Counted from the stretch's first letter, positions 55,397-64,000 are shown. The stretch is DNA of 64,000 nucleotides from Pseudomonas sp. SL4(2022) (GCF_026625725.1 NZ_CP113060.1:2486001-2550000); one strand, 5' to 3'. Program-made: numbers and translations. The notes: generated by a model not told the origin, from the letters alone.

Positions 55397-56263
55397 TTAA
55401 AACCCGGCAACCTGCAGGTAGCTTGAGGTGATCTGCTCACCCCACAGCAAGGCAATCCAACCGGCAATCGCCAGGTAGGGTCCGAATGGAATCGGTGTGC
55501 TGGTTTCGGCATTGCGCATGCGCAGCATGATGATGCCGAGTACCGCCCCCACCAGCGATGACAATAGAATGATCAGCGGTAAGACCTGCCAGCCACCCCA
55601 GGCGCCCAGCATGGCGAGTAACTTGAAGTCGCCATAGCCCATGCCTTCCTTGCCGGTGACCAGCTTGAATAGCCAATACACCGACCACAGGCTCAAGTAG
55701 CCCGCAATCGCCCCCCAGAGCGCATCTTCCAGGCTGGTAAACAGGCCAGAACTATTGACGATCAGCCCCAGCCACAGCAGTGGCAGCACCAACGAATCCG
55801 GCAGCAGTTGATGGTCGACGTCAATCAGGCTCATCGCCAGCAAGCCCCAGGTCAGCAGCAACATCCCGCCAGCCTGCCAGGTAAAACCAAAATGCCAAGC
55901 CACATACGCCGACAACAGGCCACAGGTTAACTCCACCGCCGGGTAACGCATACTGATCGGCGCTTTACAGCTGGAGCACTTGCCCCGCAGAAACAGGTAG
56001 CTAAACAGCGGAATATTTTCCCAGGGCTTTATTTCATGGCTGCAGTGTGGGCAGCTGGAGTTAGGCAATATCAGGTTGAAGGTTGTTGTCTGGGGCTCCG
56101 CAGGCAGTTCCAATATCTCGCGAGCCTGCTCGCGCCAATCGCGCGTCATCATGACTGGAAGGCGATATACCACCACGTTGAGAAAGCTGCCAATTAAAAG
56201 ACCGAGCAGCAGGCTTACACAAACAAAGGCCGGCAAGTTGCCGGCCAGAAAGTTGAGCATCAT
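55397..56263 (-). CDS. pilD: Prepilin peptidase/N-methyltransferase PilD
   Basis: A 288-residue inner-membrane enzyme that cleaves prepilin leaders and methylates the new N-terminus. The N-terminal methylase part has the four zinc cysteines CPHC and CSSC. The peptidase aspartates lie in LIDVDHQLLPD and in GMGYGDFKLLAMLG. It would process the short pilin at 59428 as well as the minor pilins. It follows pilC after 3 bp. Confidence 0.96.
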   Translation of the reverse strand: MMLNFLAGNLPAFVCVSLLLGLLIGSFLNVVVYRLPVMMTRDWREQAREILELPAEPQTTTFNLILPNSSCPHCSHEIKPWENIPLFSYLFLRGKCSSCKAPISMRYPAVELTCGLLSAYVAWHFGFTWQAGGMLLLTWGLLAMSLIDVDHQLLPDSLVLPLLWLGLIVNSSGLFTSLEDALWGAIAGYLSLWSVYWLFKLVTGKEGMGYGDFKLLAMLGAWGGWQVLPLIILLSSLVGAVLGIIMLRMRNAETSTPIPFGPYLAIAGWIALLWGEQITSSYLQVAGF

Positions 56264-56266
56264 AAA

Positions 56267-57487
56267 TTAGCTAACCACTGCGCCGAGTTGGAATATCGGC
56301 AGGTACATGGCTATGATTAAGCCGCCAACGAGTACGCCGAGTACCGACATAATCAGCGGTTCCATTAGTGTTGTGAGGTTGTCTACAGCGTTATCCACTT
56401 CGGCCTCGTAATACTCCGCGGTCTTGTCCAGCATTTCATCCAGTGAGCCGGACTCTTCACCGATGGCGGTCATCTGTATGGCCATGCTGGGGAATACACC
56501 AGTAGTGCGCATGGAAAAGTTAAGCTGGGTGCCAGACGATACATCATTGCGGATTTTTGCGATTGCTTGGCGGAACACCACGTTACCGGCAGCGCCTTCC
56601 ACGGATTGCAACCCCTCTACCAGCGGCACACCTGCAGAAAAGGTGGTTGAAAGAGTACGGGCAAAGCGTGCCACGACCGCTTTGTAGAGGATATCGCCGA
56701 AAATTGGTGCCTTAAGCAAGGTGCGATCAAGAAAGTCACGAAATTTTTCGGAGCGTTTATGGGCTTCTTTGAAGGAGAAACCAATGATGAAAAACGCAAA
56801 AAGGAAAATAAACCACCACTCCTGCAGTCCGCGGGACATGTTTACTACAACCTGAGTGAATGCTGGTAGCTCGGCACCAAACCCAGCAAATACACTCTCA
56901 AACTGCGGAACCACCTTGATCAAAAGGATTGCCGTGACGATGACGGCTACGACCAGTACCGAAATAGGGTAGGTCATGGCCTTTTTGATCTTGGCTTTCA
57001 ACGCTTCGGTCTTTTCCTTATAGGTCGCGATTCGGTCCAGCAAGGTTTCCAGTGCGCCCGACTGTTCACCTGAGTCCACCAGGTTGCAGTACAAATCGTC
57101 AAAGTATTGGGGTTTCGTGCGAAGCGAGGCAGCAAAGCTATTACCGGCGGCAACTTCCTGCTTGATATTGTCAATCAGGGTGCGCATGTTCGGGTTGTCG
57201 AAGCCTTCACCGATAATATCGAAGGCTTGCAGCAATGGAACGCCGGCTTTCATCATGGTGGCCATCTGCCGGGTAAACAGGGCAATGTCCATGGGCTTAA
57301 TTTTTTTGCCAGCACCAAACAGCGGTTTAGGCTTCTTTTTCACCTTGAGCGGGTTGATGCCTTGCTTGCGCAGTTGGGCTTTGACCAAGGCCGGGTTTTG
57401 GCCATTGATTTCACCCGTGATCCGGGCACCTTTTTTGTCGGTACCCTCCCACGCAAAGGTGCTGATGCTTGGAGCTTTGGCCGCCAT
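56267..57487 (-). CDS. pilC: Type IV pilus inner-membrane platform protein PilC
   Basis: A 406-residue GspF-family protein with two cytoplasmic helical bundles and three membrane helices (about 178-200, 228-248, 380-400). The conserved LFTRQMATMMKAGVPLLQAF segment is intact. PilC couples PilB rotation to pilin insertion. It lies 3 bp after pilB and 3 bp before pilD. Confidence 0.96.
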   Translation of the reverse strand: MAAKAPSISTFAWEGTDKKGARITGEINGQNPALVKAQLRKQGINPLKVKKKPKPLFGAGKKIKPMDIALFTRQMATMMKAGVPLLQAFDIIGEGFDNPNMRTLIDNIKQEVAAGNSFAASLRTKPQYFDDLYCNLVDSGEQSGALETLLDRIATYKEKTEALKAKIKKAMTYPISVLVVAVIVTAILLIKVVPQFESVFAGFGAELPAFTQVVVNMSRGLQEWWFIFLFAFFIIGFSFKEAHKRSEKFRDFLDRTLLKAPIFGDILYKAVVARFARTLSTTFSAGVPLVEGLQSVEGAAGNVVFRQAIAKIRNDVSSGTQLNFSMRTTGVFPSMAIQMTAIGEESGSLDEMLDKTAEYYEAEVDNAVDNLTTLMEPLIMSVLGVLVGGLIIAMYLPIFQLGAVVS

Positions 57488-57490
57488 GGC

Positions 57491-59194
57491 TTAATCCTTG
57501 GTCACTCGGTTGACTTCTTCAAGGCTGGTAATGCCTTGCATTGCCTTCAGTAGAGCGGATGTGCGCAGGTCGTTGAAACCGTCCTTGCGCATTTGCACAG
57601 AAATATCGATGGAGTTGCCTTCCTCCATGATAATCCGCTGCAGGGCTGGCGTGTTTTTAACTACTTCATATATTCCGACGCGGCCTTTGTAGCCGCCGTT
57701 GCAGTGTTCGCAGCCGACCGGGCCGTAAAGCTTGATTGTATCGAGTTTGTCTGCAGGAAAGCCTTCCTCAATCAGGGTTTCTCGCGGCACCTTGACCTCT
57801 TTCTTGCAATGGCTGCAGAGCTTGCGGGCTAGGCGCTGGGCAATAATCAGGTTGACCGATGTTGCAATGTTGAATGACGGAACGCCCATGTTGCGCAGAC
57901 GAGTCAGGGTTTCGGCGGCGCTGTTGGTGTGCAAGGTTGACATCACCATATGGCCGGTTTGCGCGGCTTTGATGGCAATGGAGGCCGTGTCCAGATCGCG
58001 GATCTCGCCCACCATGATGATATCCGGGTCCTGGCGCAAGAAGGATTTGAGTGCCGCGGTGAAATCCATGCCCTGCTTGGGGTTGACGTTCACCTGATTG
58101 ATGCCCTCAAGGTTGATTTCCACCGGGTCTTCAGCGGTAGAAATATTCACGTCAACGGTGTTGAGAATATTCAGGCCGGTATACAGCGAGACCGTTTTGC
58201 CGGAGCCGGTTGGGCCGGTCACCAGAATCATGCCTTGCGGCTGCTTCAGTGCCGTCAGATACAGTTCTTTTTGCGACTCTTCATAACCTAGGGCGTCGAT
58301 GCCCATCTGCGCGCTGGCCGAATCGAGAATTCGCATCACGATTTTCTCACCCCAAAGGGTTGGGCAGGTGCTGACGCGAAAGTCGATGGATTTACTTTTG
58401 GATATACGCATTTTAATGCGTCCGTCTTGCGGCTTACGCCGCTCGGAAATATCCAGGCCGGCCATCACCTTAAGTCGGGCGGAAATGCGCGGCGCTAACT
58501 GAATGGGCGGGCGGGCAATTTCCTGCAAAATGCCGTCCGTACGAAAACGTACGCGATAGGCTTTTTCATAAGGCTCGAAATGCAGGTCGGATGAGCCCTT
58601 TTTGATCGCGTCGAGCAGCATTTTGTGGACAAAGCGAACCACGGGTGCGTCGTCTGCAGAGTTGCCGTCGTTGTTGTCCTGCTTGTTATCATCGACTGCC
58701 TCAACATCGACTCCGTCAAGGTCGACATCCCCCAGCTCCTCCATGCCGCTACCGGCAGTGTCGAAAAATTTCTCAATGGCGTCGGTAAGCTTGTCGTCTT
58801 CAACCAGCAGCGGCTCTGTGGTCAGGCCGGTAGAAAACTGTACATCGGTAACAGCCTGGTGATTGGTAGGGTCAGAAACCCCAACAAAGAGCTTGTTACC
58901 TCGGCGAAAGAGCGGAATAACCCGATGCTGGCGAACCAGCTTTTCACTAATCAGGTCACGTGGCTGGCTGTCTTTCTCTATGGCGCTCAAATCGCAGAAG
59001 GGCACGCCAAATTGCTCGGCAGCTACTTCCGCAACCGCTTTGCTGGTGGCCAGTTTGTTTTGAACGAGGTAGGAAACCAGAGGGATCTTATTGCGCAGCG
59101 CTTGTGCTTGCGCCTGGGAAGCAGCGCTTTCGCTAAGCAGTTGTGCATTGACCAGTTGTCGGGCCAGGCCTGTCAGATTGGGGGCTTCGCTCAT
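57491..59194 (-). CDS. pilB: Pilus extension ATPase PilB
   Basis: A 567-residue hexameric ATPase. An N-terminal MshEN domain (able to bind c-di-GMP in some relatives) occupies residues 1-150. The catalytic domain has Walker A GPTGSGKTVSLY near residue 330, the Asp box, and GEIRDLDTASIA. A zinc-binding CSHC and CEHC set lies near 460-500. It powers pilus extension. Transcription diverges from pilA. Confidence 0.97.
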   Translation of the reverse strand: MSEAPNLTGLARQLVNAQLLSESAASQAQAQALRNKIPLVSYLVQNKLATSKAVAEVAAEQFGVPFCDLSAIEKDSQPRDLISEKLVRQHRVIPLFRRGNKLFVGVSDPTNHQAVTDVQFSTGLTTEPLLVEDDKLTDAIEKFFDTAGSGMEELGDVDLDGVDVEAVDDNKQDNNDGNSADDAPVVRFVHKMLLDAIKKGSSDLHFEPYEKAYRVRFRTDGILQEIARPPIQLAPRISARLKVMAGLDISERRKPQDGRIKMRISKSKSIDFRVSTCPTLWGEKIVMRILDSASAQMGIDALGYEESQKELYLTALKQPQGMILVTGPTGSGKTVSLYTGLNILNTVDVNISTAEDPVEINLEGINQVNVNPKQGMDFTAALKSFLRQDPDIIMVGEIRDLDTASIAIKAAQTGHMVMSTLHTNSAAETLTRLRNMGVPSFNIATSVNLIIAQRLARKLCSHCKKEVKVPRETLIEEGFPADKLDTIKLYGPVGCEHCNGGYKGRVGIYEVVKNTPALQRIIMEEGNSIDISVQMRKDGFNDLRTSALLKAMQGITSLEEVNRVTKD

Positions 59195-59364
59195 GATTTA
59201 TAGGGTGCTTCTTGCCGGATGGAGTCGTTGTCTTATAGCTCAAATTAAGCAGTAGCCCAAGCAAGGTGGTTTGGAGTGACAAAAAACGGCAGATGCTGCC
59301 ATCTAGGTGGAGCTGGGCGGTGGCTGATTAGATTCATAGCTGTTACGGAGTGGCCTGTTGAGTG

Positions 59365-59382
59365 TTGGCATGAAGCGTGCAT
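59365..59382 (+). promoter_or_regulatory. Sigma-54 promoter of the short pilin gene
   Basis: TTGGCATGAAGCGTGCAT matches the -24/-12 consensus (TGGCAC-N5-TTGCA), with GG and GC exactly 10 bp apart. It lies about 46 bp ahead of the pilin ATG. PilR, encoded at 38144-39481, is the expected activator. Confidence 0.85.
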
Positions 59383-59389
59383 TTGCCTA

Positions 59390-59408
59390 TTAAGGTCGTT
59401 GACCTTAA
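59390..59408 (+). promoter_or_regulatory. Hairpin at the 5' end of the pilin mRNA
   Basis: TTAAGGTC-GTT-GACCTTAA is a perfect 8-bp inverted repeat starting close to the predicted transcription start and ending about 7 bp before AGGAG. It could protect the transcript's 5' end or serve as a protein-binding palindrome. Confidence 0.65.
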
Positions 59409-59427
59409 CCACAACAGGAGCTTGTCC

Positions 59428-59613
59428 ATGAAGTCTCTCAAGAAACAAAAAGGTTTTACCCTGATCGAGCTGATGATTGTAATCGCCATTATCGGCATTC
59501 TGGCTGCTATCGCTATTCCTCAGTTTAATGAATATCGTCAGCGTGCGAATGATACCTCTGCTGTTGCTGATGTTAAGAACAACATCACTTCCATTATCGC
59601 TTCGTTGAACTGA
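59428..59613 (+). CDS. pilA: Very short type IV pilin (N-terminal helix only)
   Basis: A 61-residue prepilin: nine-residue basic leader ending KG, then a 52-residue mature chain starting [21 protein letters not shown]5, P22 and the aromatics F1, F24 and Y27 are present. There is no C-terminal globular domain and no cysteine, whereas Pseudomonas PilA is normally about 150 residues. The helix is close to the short Geobacter PilA. AGGAG precedes the ATG and a normal TGA ends the gene, so this is not an obvious frameshift. It occupies the standard pilA site (sigma-54 promoter, divergent pilB). The major-pilin role is inferred from position. Confidence 0.88.
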   Translation: MKSLKKQKGFTLIELMIVIAIIGILAAIAIPQFNEYRQRANDTSAVADVKNNITSIIASLN

Positions 59614-59636
59614 TCAGCTATAAGGAGATCATAGAT

Positions 59637-60083
59637 ATGAAAAAAATTACTCTAGTACTTGCTGGTTTGATGATGTCCGGTATGGCGTCGGCCGTGCAGT
59701 TTGGTGCGACTGGTCAGCTTACCCAGACCCAGTGCGCGAATCTCAATGAGAACGTCAATATTAATCTGACAACGGGTGTGGTTGCAGGTGTGACCTGTGC
59801 TGCAACGAGGGTTGGTATTGCTGCCTGTGCTACAAATGGTATGGTGAAGTCCAGGCAAGCGCTGCGCGTTGCGGTGACCGATACTACTGTTACTCCGAAC
59901 GTTACCACAGAACAACCGTGCACCGCAGGCTCAAACGGCTGTAGAGAAATTCCGGTAACGGGCGCAGCTTTTGCTGGGGCCAGCACTGTTCGGGGGACTA
60001 CGAACACGGTTTTCCCCAACGCTGGGGTATGTACAGCGGCCCTTGCTGATACTACTTCAGCTAATACGACTTTGATACCCTAA
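59637..60083 (+). CDS. Exported six-cysteine protein coupled to the short pilin
   Basis: A 148-residue protein with a clear Sec signal peptide (MKKITLVLAGLMMSGMASA, cleavage after Ala19). The mature part is rich in Thr, Val, Ala and Asn, predicted beta, with cysteines at 33, 54, 64, 95, 102 and 132 that could make three disulfides. It starts 23 bp after the pilin stop behind AAGGAG, so the two share an operon. I recognise no family. By position it corresponds to the missing globular half of the pilin, as in the Geobacter PilA-N/PilA-C (Spc) pair; that function is inference. Confidence 0.8.
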   Translation: MKKITLVLAGLMMSGMASAVQFGATGQLTQTQCANLNENVNINLTTGVVAGVTCAATRVGIAACATNGMVKSRQALRVAVTDTTVTPNVTTEQPCTAGSNGCREIPVTGAAFAGASTVRGTTNTVFPNAGVCTAALADTTSANTTLIP

Positions 60084-60106
60084 TCCAGGTCGGATATCTT
60101 GCTTGA

Positions 60107-60132
60107 AGGGGGGAGCCCCCCCCCTTTTTTTA
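60107..60132 (+). terminator. Terminator of the short-pilin operon
   Basis: A GGGGGG / CCCCCC stem (GGGGGGAGCCCCCC) followed by a run of T residues, about 25 bp after the companion gene. Read-through to the ABC genes would have to pass this site. Confidence 0.85.
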
Positions 60133-60235
60133 TTGGGATTTAGTCGTGAAGCTGCTCTGTCGCTCTTTGCATGTGCTTTTTGATAAGAAGCGCGAGTACA
60201 AGGCAAGGAATAGAATGAGTTGCAGTTTCGTGCTG

Positions 60236-60269
60236 TTGTTGATTGACAATTCGAGCGGATAATTGCTCG
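60236..60269 (+). promoter_or_regulatory. Possible promoter/operator of the ABC genes
   Basis: TTGTTG (60236-60241) and GATAAT (60258-60263) are 16 bp apart. The -10 lies inside a small inverted repeat, CGAGC / GCTCG (60252-60269). The surrounding 180 bp are AT-rich and hold no gene. Evidence is by consensus only. Confidence 0.4.
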
Positions 60270-60308
60270 GCTTGCTCTGTTCAAATTTCATCCAGATTTA
60301 TAAATTAA

Positions 60309-61118
60309 ATGCCAATTCTCCGTCATATTCTGATTGCATTGCGTTTGGCGCTTAAGGCCAAATTAATCTGGATGGCGAGCGGTATCCTGCTCGTGGTCAC
60401 GCTGGCTACGTTTTTGTCGGCTTATTTTGGTGGTCGACAGTCGGTCACTGTGGCGCTTGATGTGGGTTTTTCCACCATGCGCCTGCTTCTGCCGCTAATG
60501 ATTGTTCTGCTGGTTCAGGAGTTGCTTTCACGCGAGTTCGACAAGCGTTATTACCTCAACTCACTGACTTACCCCAGCGCGCGCACTACCTTGCTGCTTG
60601 GTCGTTTTGCGGCGGTCTTCGCGCTAGTACTATGCGTATTGTTTGCGCTTGGCGTGCTGCAGGTTGGTTTGGTGCGTTTTATCGGTGACATCTACCCGCA
60701 GGCCACGCCTGTGGCGCTGGGGCAACCTTACCTGATTGTTATCGTCTTTTTGCTGCTTGACCTTCTGGTGTTGGCCGCGCTGGCTACTTTGCTGGCGGTA
60801 GTCGCCTCGACCCCAAGCTTCGTCCTGATCGGCACCTTCGGCTTTATGCTGATCGCCCGTTCCTACGGCGTCATTGTTGTGTTGTTGGGCGAAACACCCA
60901 GCCTGGTGGCCGATACCGAAGGCTACCGCGCCAGCCTTGGTTTACTGGGTTATTTGTTGCCTGACCTGGGGGGGCTAGATGTGCGCATGCTGGCCCTGTA
61001 CGGCAAGCCGGAATTTCTGCCGGCCGATTGGCCCTGGCTGGTTCTGAGCAGCCTCGGTTATGCCCTCGCCCTGCTGGCGCTCGCCGTCTGGGCGCTGCAG
61101 CGTAAGCGTTTTGCCTGA
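60309..61118 (+). CDS. ABC-2 type transporter permease
   Basis: A 269-residue inner-membrane protein with six hydrophobic helices (about 15-35, 55-75, 95-125, 140-170, 175-200, 240-262). The cytoplasmic loop LSREFDKRYYLNSLTYPSAR looks like the coupling segment of ABC-2 permeases. The next gene begins 1 bp after its stop, and the partner ATPase is two genes on. Lying beside the pilin, it recalls Myxococcus PilI; the cargo is not known. Confidence 0.8.
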   Translation: MPILRHILIALRLALKAKLIWMASGILLVVTLATFLSAYFGGRQSVTVALDVGFSTMRLLLPLMIVLLVQELLSREFDKRYYLNSLTYPSARTTLLLGRFAAVFALVLCVLFALGVLQVGLVRFIGDIYPQATPVALGQPYLIVIVFLLLDLLVLAALATLLAVVASTPSFVLIGTFGFMLIARSYGVIVVLLGETPSLVADTEGYRASLGLLGYLLPDLGGLDVRMLALYGKPEFLPADWPWLVLSSLGYALALLALAVWALQRKRFA

Positions 61119-61119
61119 T

Positions 61120-61959
61120 ATGCCAACTTCCCGTTACTGGCCCCTGCTACTGGCCTTGCTTGGCTTTGGCCTTTTCTCCGCCGCTTCTCAGTGGCGTGCC
61201 AGCATCCCTGTCCTGTTGGAGCCTGTAGTTGAAGGGCGTGTGGTAATAGCCGCGCCTGTGCTGTTGGTGCTGTTTGGCGGCGACCGTTTTTTGGCGGCCA
61301 ATCTGGAAACCATGAGGCTGGCGGCTACCGGGGTGGATTTTGGTCAGGTCGATACCGGTTATCTGATTCGCGCCCAGCAGGAGGTGGCCCGCCTCAACCC
61401 CTGCCACGAAGACAACTATTACCTGGCCAATGGTTTGCTCACCTGGGGCGGCGCAGATCGCGAGGGTAGCGAGGTGTTGCGCCGCGCCAGTGCTTGCCGT
61501 TTTTGGGATGAGTTGCCGCCTTTCTTTTACGGCTTTAACAAATTCTTTTTCGAGCGTGATGTAGAAACGGCCGCTTCTTACCTCGAAGAAGCCGCTTTAC
61601 GTGCCACAGCTAACGCCGCTGGGTTTCGCAAGTTCGCCATTATGCTTAAAGCTGAGCAGATTCAGGATGAGCAACTGGCAGTCGATTTTTTGCAGGCGGA
61701 GCACGATCAAACCACCGACCCAAAATTAAAAGCCATGCTCGCCAAGCGCGTTAAGCGCTTGCAAGGTTTGGTGGTGTTGCGGGATGCCCAGCGTCGCTAT
61801 GAGGCGCTTACAGGCAAGCCGTTGACCGAGCCTGGGCAGTTAATTGAGCATGGTTTGCTGGCTGCATTCCCCGAGGACCCATTAAATCTGGGTTATGAAC
61901 TTATTGATGGGCGCATTGTGCTGAAAAAGCTAAAGGTCGCCGGTGTGGAGGATCGGTAG
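61120..61959 (+). CDS. Membrane-anchored accessory protein of the ABC transporter
   Basis: A 279-residue protein with one N-terminal membrane helix (about residues 6-24) and a large, probably periplasmic, helical domain. Paired helices such as ANGLLTWGGADREGSEVLRR and ASYLEEAALRATANAAGFRK resemble TPR repeats. Two cysteines (NPCHED, SACRFW) could pair. I do not recognise a named family. It is sandwiched between permease and ATPase, with a 1-bp overlap to the latter, so it is almost certainly part of the same complex. Confidence 0.75.
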   Translation: MPTSRYWPLLLALLGFGLFSAASQWRASIPVLLEPVVEGRVVIAAPVLLVLFGGDRFLAANLETMRLAATGVDFGQVDTGYLIRAQQEVARLNPCHEDNYYLANGLLTWGGADREGSEVLRRASACRFWDELPPFFYGFNKFFFERDVETAASYLEEAALRATANAAGFRKFAIMLKAEQIQDEQLAVDFLQAEHDQTTDPKLKAMLAKRVKRLQGLVVLRDAQRRYEALTGKPLTEPGQLIEHGLLAAFPEDPLNLGYELIDGRIVLKKLKVAGVEDR

Positions 61960-62858
61960 TGTCAGCAGTTCTAGAGTTTAAAGGCGTCAGCCATACCTTC
62001 CGCAGCAAAGGCAAAGAAGTTCAGGCGTTGCGTGATGTCAGCTTTAGTCTGACTGAAGGTGAAGTCTTCGGCTTTGTAGGCCCCAATGGTGCCGGTAAGT
62101 CCACCACCATCAAGGTGATGCTGGACATTATCAATGACTACCAAGGCGAAGTGCGCATCTACGGCGTAGATGCAAAACGTGCAGAGGCAAGGCAGCCATT
62201 GGCCTTTGTGCCTGAGTCCCCCGCACTTTACGAGCAGTTCACCCCGCTGGAAATTCTGCGCATGGGTTTGTCCATGTACGGCATCAAACGCAAAGATGCA
62301 GACGCTTGGTGCATGCAATGGCTGGAGCGTTTTTCAGTGGCGCAAAATGCCAAGCGTCGCATCCGTGAACTGTCCAAGGGCAACGTACAGCGTGTAGCGT
62401 TGGCTCATGCCATGGTGGTGCAGCCTAAATTGTTGGTGCTGGATGAGCCCTTGTCGGGGCTCGACCCGGTAGGGCGTAAGGATGTCGTTGAGATTCTTAC
62501 TGAGTATAAGCAGCAAGGCGGGGCAATTTTCTTTACATCCCATGTGTTGCATGACGTTGAGCGCATTGCCGATCGCTTTGGCTTTATCAATAAGGGTGAG
62601 TTGCTGACGGTGCGCTCGCCGCGTGAGTTGGCAGCTGAGCGCGTCGATCAGATGTTGGTGCGCTTCAATGCGCAACAGCCACTGCTTGAGGGCTGCAAGC
62701 AGTTGCGTGAGATGGAGTTTGAGTGCGAGTTGTCGCAGGCGGATCTACCGGCCTTTATTGCTCAGCTCAATAGCGTGGGCGGTCATCTGGTGACGATCAA
62801 GCCCGCCGTGTCGTTGGAGACTGTGTTCTTCAAGATTTTGGAGCAGACAGCGCGCTAA
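61959..62858 (+). CDS. ABC transporter ATP-binding protein
   Basis: A 299-residue ATPase with Walker A GPNGAGKST near residue 41, a signature LSKGNVQRVALAHA (Lys for the usual Gly), and Walker B LLVLDEPLSGLDP. The C-terminal 80 residues form the extra domain typical of CcmA-like ATPases paired with ABC-2 permeases. The start is a GTG overlapping the previous TAG by one base. It resembles Myxococcus PilH in role by context. Confidence 0.88.
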   Translation: MSAVLEFKGVSHTFRSKGKEVQALRDVSFSLTEGEVFGFVGPNGAGKSTTIKVMLDIINDYQGEVRIYGVDAKRAEARQPLAFVPESPALYEQFTPLEILRMGLSMYGIKRKDADAWCMQWLERFSVAQNAKRRIRELSKGNVQRVALAHAMVVQPKLLVLDEPLSGLDPVGRKDVVEILTEYKQQGGAIFFTSHVLHDVERIADRFGFINKGELLTVRSPRELAAERVDQMLVRFNAQQPLLEGCKQLREMEFECELSQADLPAFIAQLNSVGGHLVTIKPAVSLETVFFKILEQTAR

Positions 62859-62882
62859 GTGCGCTGTCTTCACTCTGATTGG

Positions 62883-63743
<861 letters not shown>

Positions 63744-63955
63744 TCAGCGGGGTGCGCCGATTATAGGGTTTGGTAACCGTTTGCGCAGTGTTTGCAGCTG
63801 TTTACTGGGCGCGGGAACGCTATGCTGATGAGGTTTCGATGTTGCGAGTTCGTCTGCTGCTTAAGGCGAGTGTTGTTTTGGTCGCCTTTCGCTGACCGTT
63901 GGGAACCTCTGGCGCTGCATCTGTGATCTGGGTCATGTCTGGAAGAAAAGTCGGC

Positions 63956-63983
63956 TTGGTCTGCGCGTGCGCATCCCTATAAT
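63956..63983 (+). promoter_or_regulatory. Promoter reading out of the window
   Basis: TTGGTC (63956-63961) and a perfect TATAAT (63978-63983), 16 bp apart. It points to a plus-strand gene just beyond the right end; in P. aeruginosa the neighbour of nadC is ampD. The rest of 63732-64000 shows no gene. Confidence 0.6.
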
Positions 63984-64000
63984 GGCTTTACTTTTTTAAA

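Noticed and set aside
59428..60083. Short pilin and companion as two halves of one frameshifted pilA
   Set aside because: The second gene has its own AAGGAG, ATG and a convincing Sec signal peptide, and the first ends in a normal stop with no pilin-like continuation visible in the other frames.

Overview
The window is a chromosomal segment of a Pseudomonas-group gammaproteobacterium. The evidence is the gene content and order (radA, mapZ, glyA, morA; murJ-ribF-ileS-lspA-fkpB-ispH; the fimT/fimU/pilVWXY1E minor-pilin cluster; pilSR; clpB; pilBCD/coaE/yacG; pilA next to nadC), high GC, Shine-Dalgarno-led genes and REP-like intergenic repeats. From memory, much of the order follows the P. aeruginosa PAO1 PA4524-PA4609 neighbourhood; I could not run an alignment. 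No phage, insertion sequence, CRISPR array or rRNA operon was seen.

Layout. 0-9.4 kb: an EAL protein, two tandem YdcH/DUF465 genes, radA, a MapZ-type PilZ adaptor, glyA and the large PAS-GGDEF-EAL protein MorA, so three cyclic-di-GMP genes within about 9 kb. 9.6-20.4 kb: ettA, a DksA/TraR-type zinc-finger protein, a Kef-type antiporter, a Lon-like protease, small conserved genes, an Fe-S photolyase with a tiny DUF2256 partner, and an FKBP peptidyl-prolyl isomerase. 20.5-28.8 kb: rpsT opposite murJ-ribF-ileS-lspA-fkpB-ispH. 28.8-37 kb, minus strand: the minor-pilin operon fimT, fimU, pilV, pilW, pilX, a small exported protein, pilY1, pilE, with visibly lower GC. 37-41.3 kb: thiO, pilR, pilS. 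41.4-50 kb: bamD, rluD, pgeF, clpB behind a heat-shock promoter, a PilZ protein and a DUF1631 protein. 50-55.2 kb: tRNA-Asn, tRNA-Pro and tRNA-Lys, an NDH-2-type dehydrogenase, small conserved genes, yacG and coaE. 55.4-64 kb: pilD, pilC and pilB divergent from the major pilin locus, then nadC.

The most unusual part is the major pilin locus (59.3-62.9 kb). Where a Pseudomonas normally has a pilA of about 150 codons, this genome has a 61-codon pilin made only of the leader and the N-terminal helix, strikingly like the short pilins of Geobacter. It is followed after 23 bp by a 148-residue Sec-exported protein with six cysteines, and then by an ABC-2 permease, a membrane-anchored accessory protein and an ABC ATPase. 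The pilin has a good sigma-54 promoter and a hairpin in its leader. My reading, which is inference, is a split pilin (helix subunit plus separately secreted globular partner) with a dedicated ABC transporter reminiscent of Myxococcus pilGHI, sitting among otherwise standard Pseudomonas pilus machinery. PilY1 also carries an extra Ala/Gln-rich, probably coiled-coil segment of about 370 residues, and pilV appears to be frameshifted near its 3' end. The tip and minor-pilin genes may therefore have diverged together with the shaft.
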